Source: Frondihabitans australicus (GTDB lineage Bacteria; Actinomycetota; Actinomycetes; Actinomycetales; Microbacteriaceae). Taken from it: a stretch of 64,000 nt of DNA. The stretch is from NCBI RefSeq assembly GCF_003634555.1, contig NZ_RBKS01000001.1, positions 310,001 through 374,000 of the forward strand. The letters are read 5' to 3'. The position numbers and the translations under genes are program-made. The notes beneath the pieces were generated by a model. The model was not told the origin of the DNA and did not search any database. It saw only the letters and a program-made list of their open reading frames with translations. Of the stretch, positions 52,016 to 60,328 are shown in pieces (the stretch's first letter is position 1; each line of letters begins with the position of its first letter).

Positions 52016-52596
52016 AGGGTCACCGCGCTCTCGCCCGAGGTGCCGGCCGCGTCGGCCGACGAGTAGGCGATCGTGATGGTCCACGAGCCGTGCGCGAGCT
52101 TCGGCGACGTGATCGCCATCGCCCCGCAGTCGGTCGAAGACGGGCCGGCCGAGGCCGGGAACGCCTGTGTCACGGTCGCGGTGGCGTTCTTCACGGTCAC
52201 CGTGCAGGTTCCGCCGTTCTCGACGAGGCCCGAGACGCCGCCGCCGAGCGTGAGCGTCTGGCCCGAGAACGAGTAGTAGCTGAGGTCGGGGGTGACCTTC
52301 TTCTTCGAGACGGTCTGGCCCGTGCCGCTGCCGGATCCGGCGCCCTGGTCTGCGCCCGAGCCGGTCGTGGCCGGCGCCGACGGGGCCGACGGCGTGCTGG
52401 GGGAGGGAGCGGCCGAGGTCGCAGGAGCCGAGGGGGGCGCCGACGGCGTCGACCCCACGGTCGTCGGACGCGCGGTGTGCCCGGCGGACGCCGTCACGGC
52501 GCGCGGGTGCGCGGCTGCGACCGCGGCCACGCCGATTCCGGCGCCGGCGACGACGACTGCGGCGGCGATCCAGATCGCCGTCGTTCTGCGACTCAC
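52012..52596 (-). CDS. membrane-anchored/secreted protein with Pro-Ser-Ala linker
   Basis: A 194-aa protein from GTG 52596. One N-terminal helix (residues 7-29) is followed by a long low-complexity linker rich in Pro, Ser, Ala and Thr (residues 40-90) and a C-terminal beta domain of about 95 residues with two Cys (GGTCTVTVKN, STDCGAMAI) that may form a disulfide. A -10-like TAGGGA six bases upstream points to a leaderless mRNA. Co-translated with the large secreted protein. Unknown family. Confidence 0.75.
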   Translation of the reverse strand: MSRRTTAIWIAAAVVVAGAGIGVAAVAAAHPRAVTASAGHTARPTTVGSTPSAPPSAPATSAAPSPSTPSAPSAPATTGSGADQGAGSGSGTGQTVSKKKVTPDLSYYSFSGQTLTLGGGVSGLVENGGTCTVTVKNATATVTQAFPASAGPSSTDCGAMAITSPKLAHGSWTITIAYSSADAAGTSGESAVTL

Positions 52597-52602
52597 GTGT
52601 AC

Positions 52603-52608
52603 TCCCTA
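52603..52608 (-). promoter_or_regulatory. -10-like element for the secreted-protein pair
   Basis: TAGGGA on the minus strand ends six bases before the GTG at 52596. The last base deviates from the TAnnnT pattern. Confidence 0.35.
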
Positions 52609-52755
52609 GCGTCGCGGCCTGTTCCCGAAAAGCACGCAACGCTTCACGGTAAGGTGTGCACTCGGTCGGGTGGCATCCCCCGATCGGGGCGGGCAGCCCC
52701 GCGCGAGACCGGCGCGAGAGCCGCCCCCGCCCGTGCCGCACCAGGGAGGAACACT

Positions 52756-53007
52756 GTGACGACGACACCCGAGCGCTCGGCGCCCGAGGAGGAGCTCCAG
52801 CAGCTCCGAGAGGCGGTTCTGGACGACTGGCTGGTCGTCACCTCCTCGGTCACCGACTACCTCCGTGACATCCAGCAGACGTTCTCGTGGCGCGTGACGC
52901 GCCCGCTACGCCGCGCACGGCAGTTCCAGAAGAAGGTCGACGAGGTCGGCGTGGTGCCCGCGAGCCAGCTGGCCGCGGTCGCCCTGGCGAAGAAGCTCGG
53001 GCGGTGA
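52756..53007 (+). CDS. 83-aa helical protein opening the glycosyltransferase operon
   Basis: From GTG, with GGGAGG about 6 bases upstream, an 83-aa polar helical protein (EEELQQLREAVLDDWLVV, YLRDIQQTFSWRVTRPLRRA). No membrane helix or known motif. Coiled-coil-like N-terminal half. Its stop overlaps the next start (TGATG), so it is probably made together with the two glycosyltransferases; a scaffolding or chain-length role is a guess. Confidence 0.65.
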   Translation: MTTTPERSAPEEELQQLREAVLDDWLVVTSSVTDYLRDIQQTFSWRVTRPLRRARQFQKKVDEVGVVPASQLAAVALAKKLGR

Positions 53008-54566
53008 TGGCCCGCACGCCGCTCCCCGCGCCGAAGCGCCCCGCTCGCCCCGTCGTGCCGCTCACGACGGACGCCCTGCGGGAGGCCTTCCGGCAGCGCA
53101 TGCTGGTCGTGGCCGGGGTGCTCGGGGTCGAGGTGCCGTCCGCGGATCCTGCGGCCGAGGTGCTGGACGCCGTGGCGCGTCACGTGCGCGAGCGCGATCT
53201 CGTCGACGAGCTCTGGCTGCTCCACATCGGCATCACCGGCGCCTTCCCGCGCACCGACGAGCTCGAGGTGCTGAGGCGCAAGCTCATGCTGTCGAGTCCG
53301 GCCACCGCGATGCTCGCCGCGCTCGAGGCGACGATCGAGCTGCAGTCGCGGACCCACTCGGGACTGCGCACGATCGAGATCGCCGAGGGCGAGGTGCTTG
53401 TCGACGTCGACTTCTGCGCCCGCTACGAGCACAACACCGGGATCCAGCGCGTCGTGCGCAAGACCGTGCCGCAGTGGCAGGGGGACGACGACCGAGCGCA
53501 CCGACTCGTCGCGTGGACCCAGGACAGCACCGGCTACCGCGCCCTCAGTGAGGTCGAGGAGGACCGCGTCCTCCACTGGGACGACCGCCGCTTCGAGAAG
53601 AGCGTCGACAAGCCGTGGAGCGACGCCGAGCTGGAGCTGGAGCACATCGTCATCCCGTGGCGGTCGACGATCCTCATCGCCGAGGTGCCGGCGTACCACC
53701 TGTGCAACCACCTCGCCGCGATCGCGGAGTCGAGCGGCAACCGCATGGTGCTCATCGGCTACGACGCGATCCCGCTCGTGAGCGCGTCGACGCTGCCCGA
53801 CCTCGAGTCGGAGCGCTTCGCCCACTACCTCACCGTGATCAAGCACGCCGACCTCGTCGCCGGCATCAGCCGCTCGGCGGCCGACGAGTTCGCCGGTTTC
53901 GTCAAGACCCTGCCCAGCCAGGGCCTCACCGGCCCGGACGTCATCGAGGTGTCGCTGGCCACCGAGGTGTCCGAGTCGGCGAAGGCCGCGATCGACGCGG
54001 CCGCCGACCCCACCGAGAAGCTCGTGCTCTGCGTCGGCAGCCACGAGCCGCGCAAGAACCAGGACGCAGTGCTCTTCGCCGCCGAGCGCCTGTTCCGTCA
54101 GGGGCACGAGTTCCGCATGGTCTTCGTCGGCGGCGGCAGCCGGACAGCGACGCACCGGTTCGACCGCAGGGTGGCGGCACTCAAGCGCGAGGGCATGAAC
54201 GTCGACTCGTATCGCGGCATGAGCGACCACGACCTGTGGAGCCTCTTCGCGCAGGCGCGCTTCACCGTGTTCGTCTCGCTCCACGAGGGGTTCGGCCTGC
54301 CCGTCGCCGAGTCCGTGGCGCTCGGCACGCCGGTGCTCACGAGCGACTTCGGCAGCCTCGACGAGGTCGCCGCCGCCGGCGGCTGCCTGCAGGTCGACCC
54401 GCACGACGACGAGGCGATCCTCGCCGGCATGTCCACTCTCCTTCTGGACGACACGGTGATCGAGCGTCTCCAGGGCGAGATCGCCGGCATCACGCAGAAG
54501 ACCTGGCACGACTACGCCGACGAGCTCTGGCGCGTCACAGTCCCGAGCCGGGAGGCCGTCCGATGA
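53007..54566 (+). CDS. glycosyltransferase (GT-B) with N-terminal helical extension
   Basis: A 519-aa protein from ATG 53007. Residues 1-130 are a helical extension; DVDFCARYEHNTGIQRVVRK opens the acceptor domain; LVLCVGSHEPRKNQDAVLFA (near 345) and SLHEGFGLPVAESVALGTPV (near 427) form the nucleotide-sugar domain with the EX7E glutamates. Paralogue of the next gene, which overlaps by 4 bp (ATGA). Both feed an ABC exporter operon downstream. Confidence 0.87.
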   Translation: MARTPLPAPKRPARPVVPLTTDALREAFRQRMLVVAGVLGVEVPSADPAAEVLDAVARHVRERDLVDELWLLHIGITGAFPRTDELEVLRRKLMLSSPATAMLAALEATIELQSRTHSGLRTIEIAEGEVLVDVDFCARYEHNTGIQRVVRKTVPQWQGDDDRAHRLVAWTQDSTGYRALSEVEEDRVLHWDDRRFEKSVDKPWSDAELELEHIVIPWRSTILIAEVPAYHLCNHLAAIAESSGNRMVLIGYDAIPLVSASTLPDLESERFAHYLTVIKHADLVAGISRSAADEFAGFVKTLPSQGLTGPDVIEVSLATEVSESAKAAIDAAADPTEKLVLCVGSHEPRKNQDAVLFAAERLFRQGHEFRMVFVGGGSRTATHRFDRRVAALKREGMNVDSYRGMSDHDLWSLFAQARFTVFVSLHEGFGLPVAESVALGTPVLTSDFGSLDEVAAAGGCLQVDPHDDEAILAGMSTLLLDDTVIERLQGEIAGITQKTWHDYADELWRVTVPSREAVR

Positions 54567-56038
54567 GCCCGACCGCCCTCGACCGGGTCAAGGCGGGCCA
54601 GGTCGGCCTCGCCGCTCCCGACCACGCCCTCCGCGTCGCCGTCGCCGCGGTCGTCCCCGACGCCGCCGACTGGTCGACGCTGTCGGGCTGGCGTCTCGTC
54701 GAGGCCGCGTCGCTCGCGCTCGGCGAGGCGGACGAGAGCCTGTCGTACCTCCTCATCGCGTGCATCCAGCACGGCATCCCCGCCGAGCGCGACATCGTCG
54801 AGTTCACGCGCCGCTGGCGACTCGAGGGGCTGGCGAAGCCGCTGCAGGAGCTCCGCCGAAGCCGTCGGGCCCTCGTCGGCGGCGGCGTGCGCGTCGAGTC
54901 GGGCACCGTCGTCGACATCACCGACACGGGTCGCAGCCGATTCACGACCGGCATCCAGCGCGTCGCGCGCGAGACGCTCACCCGCTGGGCCGACGAGCAC
55001 GACATCGTCCCGGTCTCGTGGACGGCGACCGGCGACCACCTCCTCGACTCGAAGCCCGCCGAGATCGCCCGCGCGATCCTCGACCCGAAGCTCCGATCGC
55101 GCGTCGCGCGAGTCTCGGGCGACGTCGTGATCCCGTTCGGCGGTCGCCTCGTCCTGCCCGAGATCTCGGTCGCCCGCGCGCGCACCGACCACCTGCGAGT
55201 CATCGCCAGGTTCGCCCGGGTCCGCTCGGTCGCGATCGGCTACGACTGCATCCCCGTCACCACGGCCGAGACGAGCGGCCCCGGCATGCCGGGAGCGTTC
55301 TCGAAGTACCTCGCCGCGCTCGCCGAGTTCAGCGCGGTCGTGCCGATCTCATCGGCCAGCACCATCGAGTACTCCGGCTGGAAGTCGATGCTCATCGGCG
55401 CAGGTCTCGCCGGGCCGGAGGTGCGCGAGATCGCTCTGCCGAGCGAGGCGTCCGAGGTCAGCGACGAGGTCATCGCCACGATCAGCAGCCAGCTCAGCCT
55501 CGACGGCAGCACCGTCGTGCTCGCCGTCGGCAGCCACGAGCCGCGGAAGAACCACCTCAACCTGCTCCTGGCCGCCGAGCTCAACTGGCGGCAGGGCCGC
55601 GAGTTCACCCTCGCCATGGTGGGCGGCAACGCCTGGGGCGACAGCGAGTTCCAGAAGTTCGTCAAGGAGCTCCGCCGCAAGGGGCGGTCGATCAAGCTGC
55701 TCTCGGGCGTCGACGACTCGGTCGTGTGGAGCCTGTACCGCATCGCACGGTTCTCCGTCTTCTGCAGCGTGAACGAGGGCTTCGGCCTCCCGGTGGTCGA
55801 GTCGCTCGCCAGCGGCACGCCGGTGCTCACGAGCGACTTCGGCAGCATGCGCGAACTGGGCGAGGGCTTCGGCGGCGTGCTCGCCGACCCGCACGACGCC
55901 CGGGCCATGGCGGCGTCGATCGGCGACCTGCTCACGGACGACTCTCTGATCCTGCGCCTGAAGGCCGAAGCGCACGGCCTCGAGCGCCCCACCTGGGGCG
56001 ACTACGCGACGGCTCTCTGGGAGACCGTCGAACGCTGA
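54563..56038 (+). CDS. glycosyltransferase (GT-B), paralogue of the upstream gene
   Basis: A 491-aa protein from ATG 54563 in a 4-bp overlap; the longer open frame is shadow. Architecture matches its neighbour: helical N-terminus, DITDTGRSRFTTGIQRVARE, VVLAVGSHEPRKNHLNLLLA (near 318) and SVNEGFGLPVVESLASGTPV (near 408), followed by TSDFGSM. The two are likely products of a tandem duplication that has diverged, and may add different or alternating sugars. Confidence 0.87.
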   Translation: MSPTALDRVKAGQVGLAAPDHALRVAVAAVVPDAADWSTLSGWRLVEAASLALGEADESLSYLLIACIQHGIPAERDIVEFTRRWRLEGLAKPLQELRRSRRALVGGGVRVESGTVVDITDTGRSRFTTGIQRVARETLTRWADEHDIVPVSWTATGDHLLDSKPAEIARAILDPKLRSRVARVSGDVVIPFGGRLVLPEISVARARTDHLRVIARFARVRSVAIGYDCIPVTTAETSGPGMPGAFSKYLAALAEFSAVVPISSASTIEYSGWKSMLIGAGLAGPEVREIALPSEASEVSDEVIATISSQLSLDGSTVVLAVGSHEPRKNHLNLLLAAELNWRQGREFTLAMVGGNAWGDSEFQKFVKELRRKGRSIKLLSGVDDSVVWSLYRIARFSVFCSVNEGFGLPVVESLASGTPVLTSDFGSMRELGEGFGGVLADPHDARAMAASIGDLLTDDSLILRLKAEAHGLERPTWGDYATALWETVER

Positions 56039-56165
56039 CCATCGAAGAGCAGGCTTCCGGCTGTGCTCTGGCATAATGAACCGCGCCCGATCCCAGCCCG
56101 CGACCCCGGCGACTCTCGTCGAGGTGCGCGCACGGCTCGCGACCCGGGCGAGAATCAGGAGTCTT

Positions 56166-57134
56166 GTGACGACGACAGCCGCAGCGCGCGAGCGCATCAG
56201 CCGTATCGAGAAGCTTCCCTTCGTGGCCGCGGGTGCACCCGACGCCGGCCCGATCGGCGGCTTCTTCGGCGGCGTCCGCGACGTGCTCACGCACCGCGCC
56301 CTTCTCGACCTGCTGATCAGGCGTGAGCTCAAGGCGCGCTACAAGGACTCCAGCCTCGGCTTCGTGTGGAGCTTCATCCGCCCCCTCACGATGCTGCTGA
56401 TCTACTACGTGGCGATCGGCCAGTTCCTGGGCGCGGCGCGCTCGGTGCCGCAGTACGCGGTCTTCGTGTACTCGGGCCTCACGATCTGGGGCCTCTACAA
56501 CGAGATCATCCAGGCGGGCACGTCGTCGATCCTGTCGAACGCCGGCCTCATCAAGAAGGTCTACGTGCCCCGCGAGCTGTTCCCGCTCGCGGCGGTGGGC
56601 AGCGCCCTGTTCAACTTCGGCATCCAGATGATCGTGCTGCTCGGCGCCATCGTGGTGACCGGGCAGTTCCCGCTGAGCTGGAACCTCCTCTACGCGCTCG
56701 CCGCGATCATCATCGTGGTCACGTTCGGCGTCGCGTTCGCGCTCTTCCTCTCGGCCTGGAACGTGTACCTGCGCGACATCCAGTACCTCGTCGAGGTGGC
56801 GCTGCTGATCCTGTTCTGGGCCTCGCCCATCGTCTACTCCTGGACCCAGGTGCAGACCATCGGAGCGACCCACCCATGGATCTCGTTCGTCTACCTGCTC
56901 AACCCGATGTCCGACGCCATTCTCGCCTTCCAGCGCGGCATGTGGGAGGCCGGATCGCACTCGAACGTGCTCGGTCTGAACGCCGACGGGTCCAAGCACG
57001 TCGTGCCGGCCATCGACTGGCCCGCGCACCTCGACGAGCGCCTCGCGATCCTGTTCGTGATCGGCCTCGTGCTCGTCTACATCGCGCAGCGCGTCTTCGC
57101 GCGCCTGCAGGGCAACTTCGCCCAGGAGATCTGA
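56166..57134 (+). CDS. wzm: polysaccharide ABC exporter permease
   Basis: Membrane subunit of an O-polysaccharide/teichoic-acid type exporter (ABC-2). From GTG 56166, with AGGAG 4 bases upstream, 322 aa; ATG 56076 would add an Arg-rich 30 residues. RRELKARYKDSSLGFVWSFI amphipathic start, six membrane helices, VPQYAVFVYSGLTIWGLYNE and NAGLIKKVYVPRELFPL are family landmarks. CATAAT near 56070 may be its promoter. The ATPase follows 3 bp later. Confidence 0.92.
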   Translation: MTTTAAARERISRIEKLPFVAAGAPDAGPIGGFFGGVRDVLTHRALLDLLIRRELKARYKDSSLGFVWSFIRPLTMLLIYYVAIGQFLGAARSVPQYAVFVYSGLTIWGLYNEIIQAGTSSILSNAGLIKKVYVPRELFPLAAVGSALFNFGIQMIVLLGAIVVTGQFPLSWNLLYALAAIIIVVTFGVAFALFLSAWNVYLRDIQYLVEVALLILFWASPIVYSWTQVQTIGATHPWISFVYLLNPMSDAILAFQRGMWEAGSHSNVLGLNADGSKHVVPAIDWPAHLDERLAILFVIGLVLVYIAQRVFARLQGNFAQEI

Positions 57135-57137
57135 CCC

Positions 57138-57872
57138 ATGTCGACCGTCCCCGTCATCACGCTCAACGACGTCTCGAAGCGCTTCATCATCCGCAAGGAG
57201 AAGTCGCTGAAGGAGCGCCTGGTCAACTTCGGCCGCTCGCGCAAGCACAAGGAGGACTTCTGGGCCCTCCGCGACCTCACGCTCGACATCGAGGCGGGCA
57301 CCACCGTCGGCCTCATCGGCGCCAACGGCTCCGGCAAGTCGACCCTGCTCAAGGTGATCGGCGGCATCATCCAGCCGACCGACGGCACCGTGCGCCGCCG
57401 CGGACAGCTGGCGGCGCTGCTCGAGCTGGGCGCCGGGTTCCACCCCGACCTCACCGGTCGTGAGAACGTCTTCCTCAACGGCGCGATCCTCGGCCTGTCG
57501 CAGAAGCAGATCGAGGGCTACTTCGAGTCGATCGTCGACTTCTCCGAGATCCGCGACTTCATCGACACGCAGGTGAAGTTCTACTCGTCCGGCATGTACG
57601 TGCGCCTCGCCTTCGCGATCGCGATCCACGTCGACCCCGACGTCCTGCTCGTCGACGAGGTCCTCGCCGTCGGCGACGAGCCGTTCCAGAAGAAGTGCCT
57701 CGATAAGATCAAGGAGTTCCAGCAGGAGGGACGCACGATCGTGCTGGTCACGCACGACCTCGGCACGGTCGAGGAGATGTGCGATCGCACCATCGTCCTC
57801 TCGCACGGCAACGTCATCTTCGACGGCGGCGCCACCGAGGGCGTCACGGCCCTCCGTCGGAACTTCGGCTGA
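57138..57872 (+). CDS. wzt: polysaccharide ABC exporter ATPase
   Basis: A 244-aa ATPase of the polysaccharide exporter. Walker A LIGANGSGKSTLLK near residue 61, ELGAGFHPDLTGRENVFLNG, signature YSSGMYVRLAFAIA and Walker B VLLVDEVLAVGDE. It lacks the C-terminal carbohydrate-recognition domain of longer Wzt proteins, so export probably does not depend on a capped chain end. Paired with the permease 3 bp upstream. Confidence 0.94.
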   Translation: MSTVPVITLNDVSKRFIIRKEKSLKERLVNFGRSRKHKEDFWALRDLTLDIEAGTTVGLIGANGSGKSTLLKVIGGIIQPTDGTVRRRGQLAALLELGAGFHPDLTGRENVFLNGAILGLSQKQIEGYFESIVDFSEIRDFIDTQVKFYSSGMYVRLAFAIAIHVDPDVLLVDEVLAVGDEPFQKKCLDKIKEFQQEGRTIVLVTHDLGTVEEMCDRTIVLSHGNVIFDGGATEGVTALRRNFG

Positions 57873-57952
57873 CCCGCCTCACCGGGCGTCCAGCCCGCGA
57901 CGCTCGCGCGACCGATTCCGCGCCGAATCAGATCACACAACGAAAGGGACTC

Positions 57953-58900
57953 GTGAAGGTCTTCGTCCAGGTGCCCTGCCTCAACGAGGAGGAGACCCTC
58001 CCGCTCGTCCTCGAGAGCATCCCGAAGTCGATCCCGGGAGTGGACGAGCTCCACGTCCTCGTGATCGACGACGGCTCCAGCGACCGCACCGTCGAGGTGG
58101 CACGGGCGCACGGCGTCACCCACTTCGTCCACCACGTGCGCAACCAGGGCCTCGCCCGTTCCTTCCGGGACGGCGTCCACTACGCGCTCAGCCACGGCGC
58201 CGACATCGTCGTCAACACCGACGGCGACAACCAGTACCCGCAGTCGAAGATCGCCGACCTCGTGCAGCCGCTCATCGCAGGCGAGGCCGACATCGCGATC
58301 GGCGACCGGCAGACGCACCTGATCGAGCACTTCTCGCCGTTCAAGAAGCGCCTGCAGCGCATCGGCAGCCAGGTCGTCAACATCGCGGCCGAGACGCAGC
58401 TGCCCGACGCCGCGAGCGGGTTCCGCGCGTACAGCCGCGACGCCCTCATCAAGCTCAACGTGGTCACGCAGTTCAGCTACTGCATGGAGACCATCATCCA
58501 GGCCGGCAACAAGCGCATGCGGATCGCGAGCGTGCCGGTGGTGACGAACGCCAAGACGCGCGAGTCGCGCCTGTTCGGGTCGATGGGCGAGCACGTGTTC
58601 CGCTCGGCCGAGGCCATCATCCGCAGCTACTTCATGTTCAAGCCCCTGGCGTTCTTCGTCTGGGTCGGCATCGTGCTCGCCGTCGTCGGCGTGATCCCGT
58701 TCATCCGGTACGCCGTCCTCGAGATCACGCACACCGGCGGCAACCACCTGCAGTCGCTCCTGCTGGGCGTGTTCCTGCTGGTCGGGGCTGTGCTGTCGTT
58801 CGCCCTCGCGGTGATCGCGGACCTGCTGCGCACGAACCGGATCCTCGCCGAAGAGACCCTCGAGCGGCTCAAGGAGATCCAGTACGGCGTGAACCGCTGA
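57953..58900 (+). CDS. family 2 glycosyltransferase with C-terminal membrane helices
   Basis: A 315-aa GT-A enzyme from GTG 57953, preceded by GAAAGGG. VQVPCLNEEETLPLVLESI, VIDDGSSDRTVEVA, VNTDGDNQYPQSKI (DxD-like metal site) and DAASGFRAYSRDAL place it among polyprenyl-phosphate mannosyl/glucosyl transferases. Two membrane helices follow residue 220 (FFVWVGIVLAVVGVIPFI and LLLGVFLLVGAVLSFALAV). It may make a lipid-linked sugar donor for GT-C enzymes in the cluster. Confidence 0.9.
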   Translation: MKVFVQVPCLNEEETLPLVLESIPKSIPGVDELHVLVIDDGSSDRTVEVARAHGVTHFVHHVRNQGLARSFRDGVHYALSHGADIVVNTDGDNQYPQSKIADLVQPLIAGEADIAIGDRQTHLIEHFSPFKKRLQRIGSQVVNIAAETQLPDAASGFRAYSRDALIKLNVVTQFSYCMETIIQAGNKRMRIASVPVVTNAKTRESRLFGSMGEHVFRSAEAIIRSYFMFKPLAFFVWVGIVLAVVGVIPFIRYAVLEITHTGGNHLQSLLLGVFLLVGAVLSFALAVIADLLRTNRILAEETLERLKEIQYGVNR

Positions 58901-60235
58901 TCAGCCGGCGGTCGGCAGGTCGCTCGTCGGCCGGTCGAAGTGCGGCAGCCGCAGCCGCCACGACCGCTTCCGGGCCGAGATGGTCGCGATGGCGACGAAC
59001 AGCATGAGGTTGCTCTCGGCGAGCAGGTAGCTCTCGGCCGAGGCGGTCACGGCGATGAGCAGCAGCACGAGCGCCGGCCAGACGTAGGCGACGATCGGGT
59101 GGTCGGAGGCGGTGAGCCACGACCGGAAGAACGCGAGAGCGCCCGCGGCGAGCAGGATCAGCAGCCCGATCACGCCGATCTGGAACCAGGTGTCGAAGAA
59201 CGCCCCCAGCCCCGTCTCGCTCGGCCGCCCGTCGACGGTGATCTCGCTGAACGGGAAGACGTTCGTCTGCCAGGGCCCGGTGAAGCCCCAGCCGGTGATC
59301 GGGTGCTGCGTGATGAACAGCCTGATCGTGGTCCACAGCTCGAGCCGCACGCGGAGGTCGCCGGTCGCGCCGATCGCGACGAGCAGACGGTCGCGCGTGA
59401 ACCAGGCCAGCCCGCCGCCCACGATGCACAGGGCGAGCAGCACCCCCTGCAGGATCGGCTTCCGCTCGGCCGGCGCCCGCCGCAGGGCTCGCAGGGCGAT
59501 CGCGGCCACGACGAGCACGAGCACTGCGATCGAGGTCACCGGCGACGACGCGAACACGAGGCACAGCAGCGCGACGATCCCCGAGGCGATGGCGATGCCC
59601 TGCGTGATCGAGCGGGTGAACCACTCGACCGCGAAGGTGACCAGCCCCAGCGCCGCGAGGAACCCGAGGAAGTTGCGCGTGCCTCCGACGCCCTGGATCG
59701 GCCCGCCGGCGGCGAGATTGCCCTGGATCCCCAGGAAGGTGATCGGCTGGTCGATCAGCAGCCCCGAGAAGATCTCGAGTGAGAACGACACGGTGAGCAG
59801 GATCCGCAGAGCGTCGCCCGTCGCACGGATCACCTGCACCAGATCGCGGCCCAGGGCGAGGTACATGCCGAGGAACGCGAACGACAGGGCGTACATCACG
59901 CCGCCGATGGAGACCCAGGTGTACTGGCTCCAGAACACCGACGCGGTCGTGTAGCCGAAGAGCGCGATGAGCGACAGCGGCAGGATACCGTGCCACTCGA
60001 TGCGGTGACGCGCGCCGAAGAGCGAGAGCGCGGCGAGGGCGACGAGCGTCGCCAGGATTCCGATGGAGCCGGGCCAGTCGACCAGGGCCCGGACCGTGTG
60101 GATGCCGAGCGCGTACAGGAGGATCGCGACCGCGAGCACCTGGCTGAACTGCCCGCCGGCGGAGAACCCGATCCAGGCCGAGAGGTACCGGCGCAGAGGG
60201 TCGCGCTGGTCGCCCGGTGTGCTCACCCGTCCCAT
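58901..60235 (-). CDS. O-antigen ligase/polymerase-family membrane protein 1
   Basis: A 444-aa protein with about 11-12 membrane helices. The large outer loop has LRVRLELWTTIRLFITQHPI followed by GWGFTGPW, the Wzy_C-type motif (R...W...hP..GWG) used for polymerisation or ligation of lipid-linked glycans. Converges with the glycosyltransferase ending at 58900. A paralogue lies at 62015. Start ATG 60235; GTG a few codons in is possible. Confidence 0.85.
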   Translation of the reverse strand: MGRVSTPGDQRDPLRRYLSAWIGFSAGGQFSQVLAVAILLYALGIHTVRALVDWPGSIGILATLVALAALSLFGARHRIEWHGILPLSLIALFGYTTASVFWSQYTWVSIGGVMYALSFAFLGMYLALGRDLVQVIRATGDALRILLTVSFSLEIFSGLLIDQPITFLGIQGNLAAGGPIQGVGGTRNFLGFLAALGLVTFAVEWFTRSITQGIAIASGIVALLCLVFASSPVTSIAVLVLVVAAIALRALRRAPAERKPILQGVLLALCIVGGGLAWFTRDRLLVAIGATGDLRVRLELWTTIRLFITQHPITGWGFTGPWQTNVFPFSEITVDGRPSETGLGAFFDTWFQIGVIGLLILLAAGALAFFRSWLTASDHPIVAYVWPALVLLLIAVTASAESYLLAESNLMLFVAIATISARKRSWRLRLPHFDRPTSDLPTAG

Positions 60236-60282
60236 TGTGTCAGGTCGTACGACCCGGGCGACGCCCGTCGACCGCCGGCACG

Positions 60283-60317
60283 ACGACGCCCCCTGCCTAT
60301 CGGGCAGGGGGCGTCGT
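60283..60317 (-). terminator. terminator after the beta-propeller gene
   Basis: A 15-bp perfect stem (ACGACGCCCCCTGCC and its complement) with a 4-base loop lies just after the minus-strand stop at 60329. No T tract, but very stable. Confidence 0.7.
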
Positions 60318-60328
60318 GCGGCAGAGCC

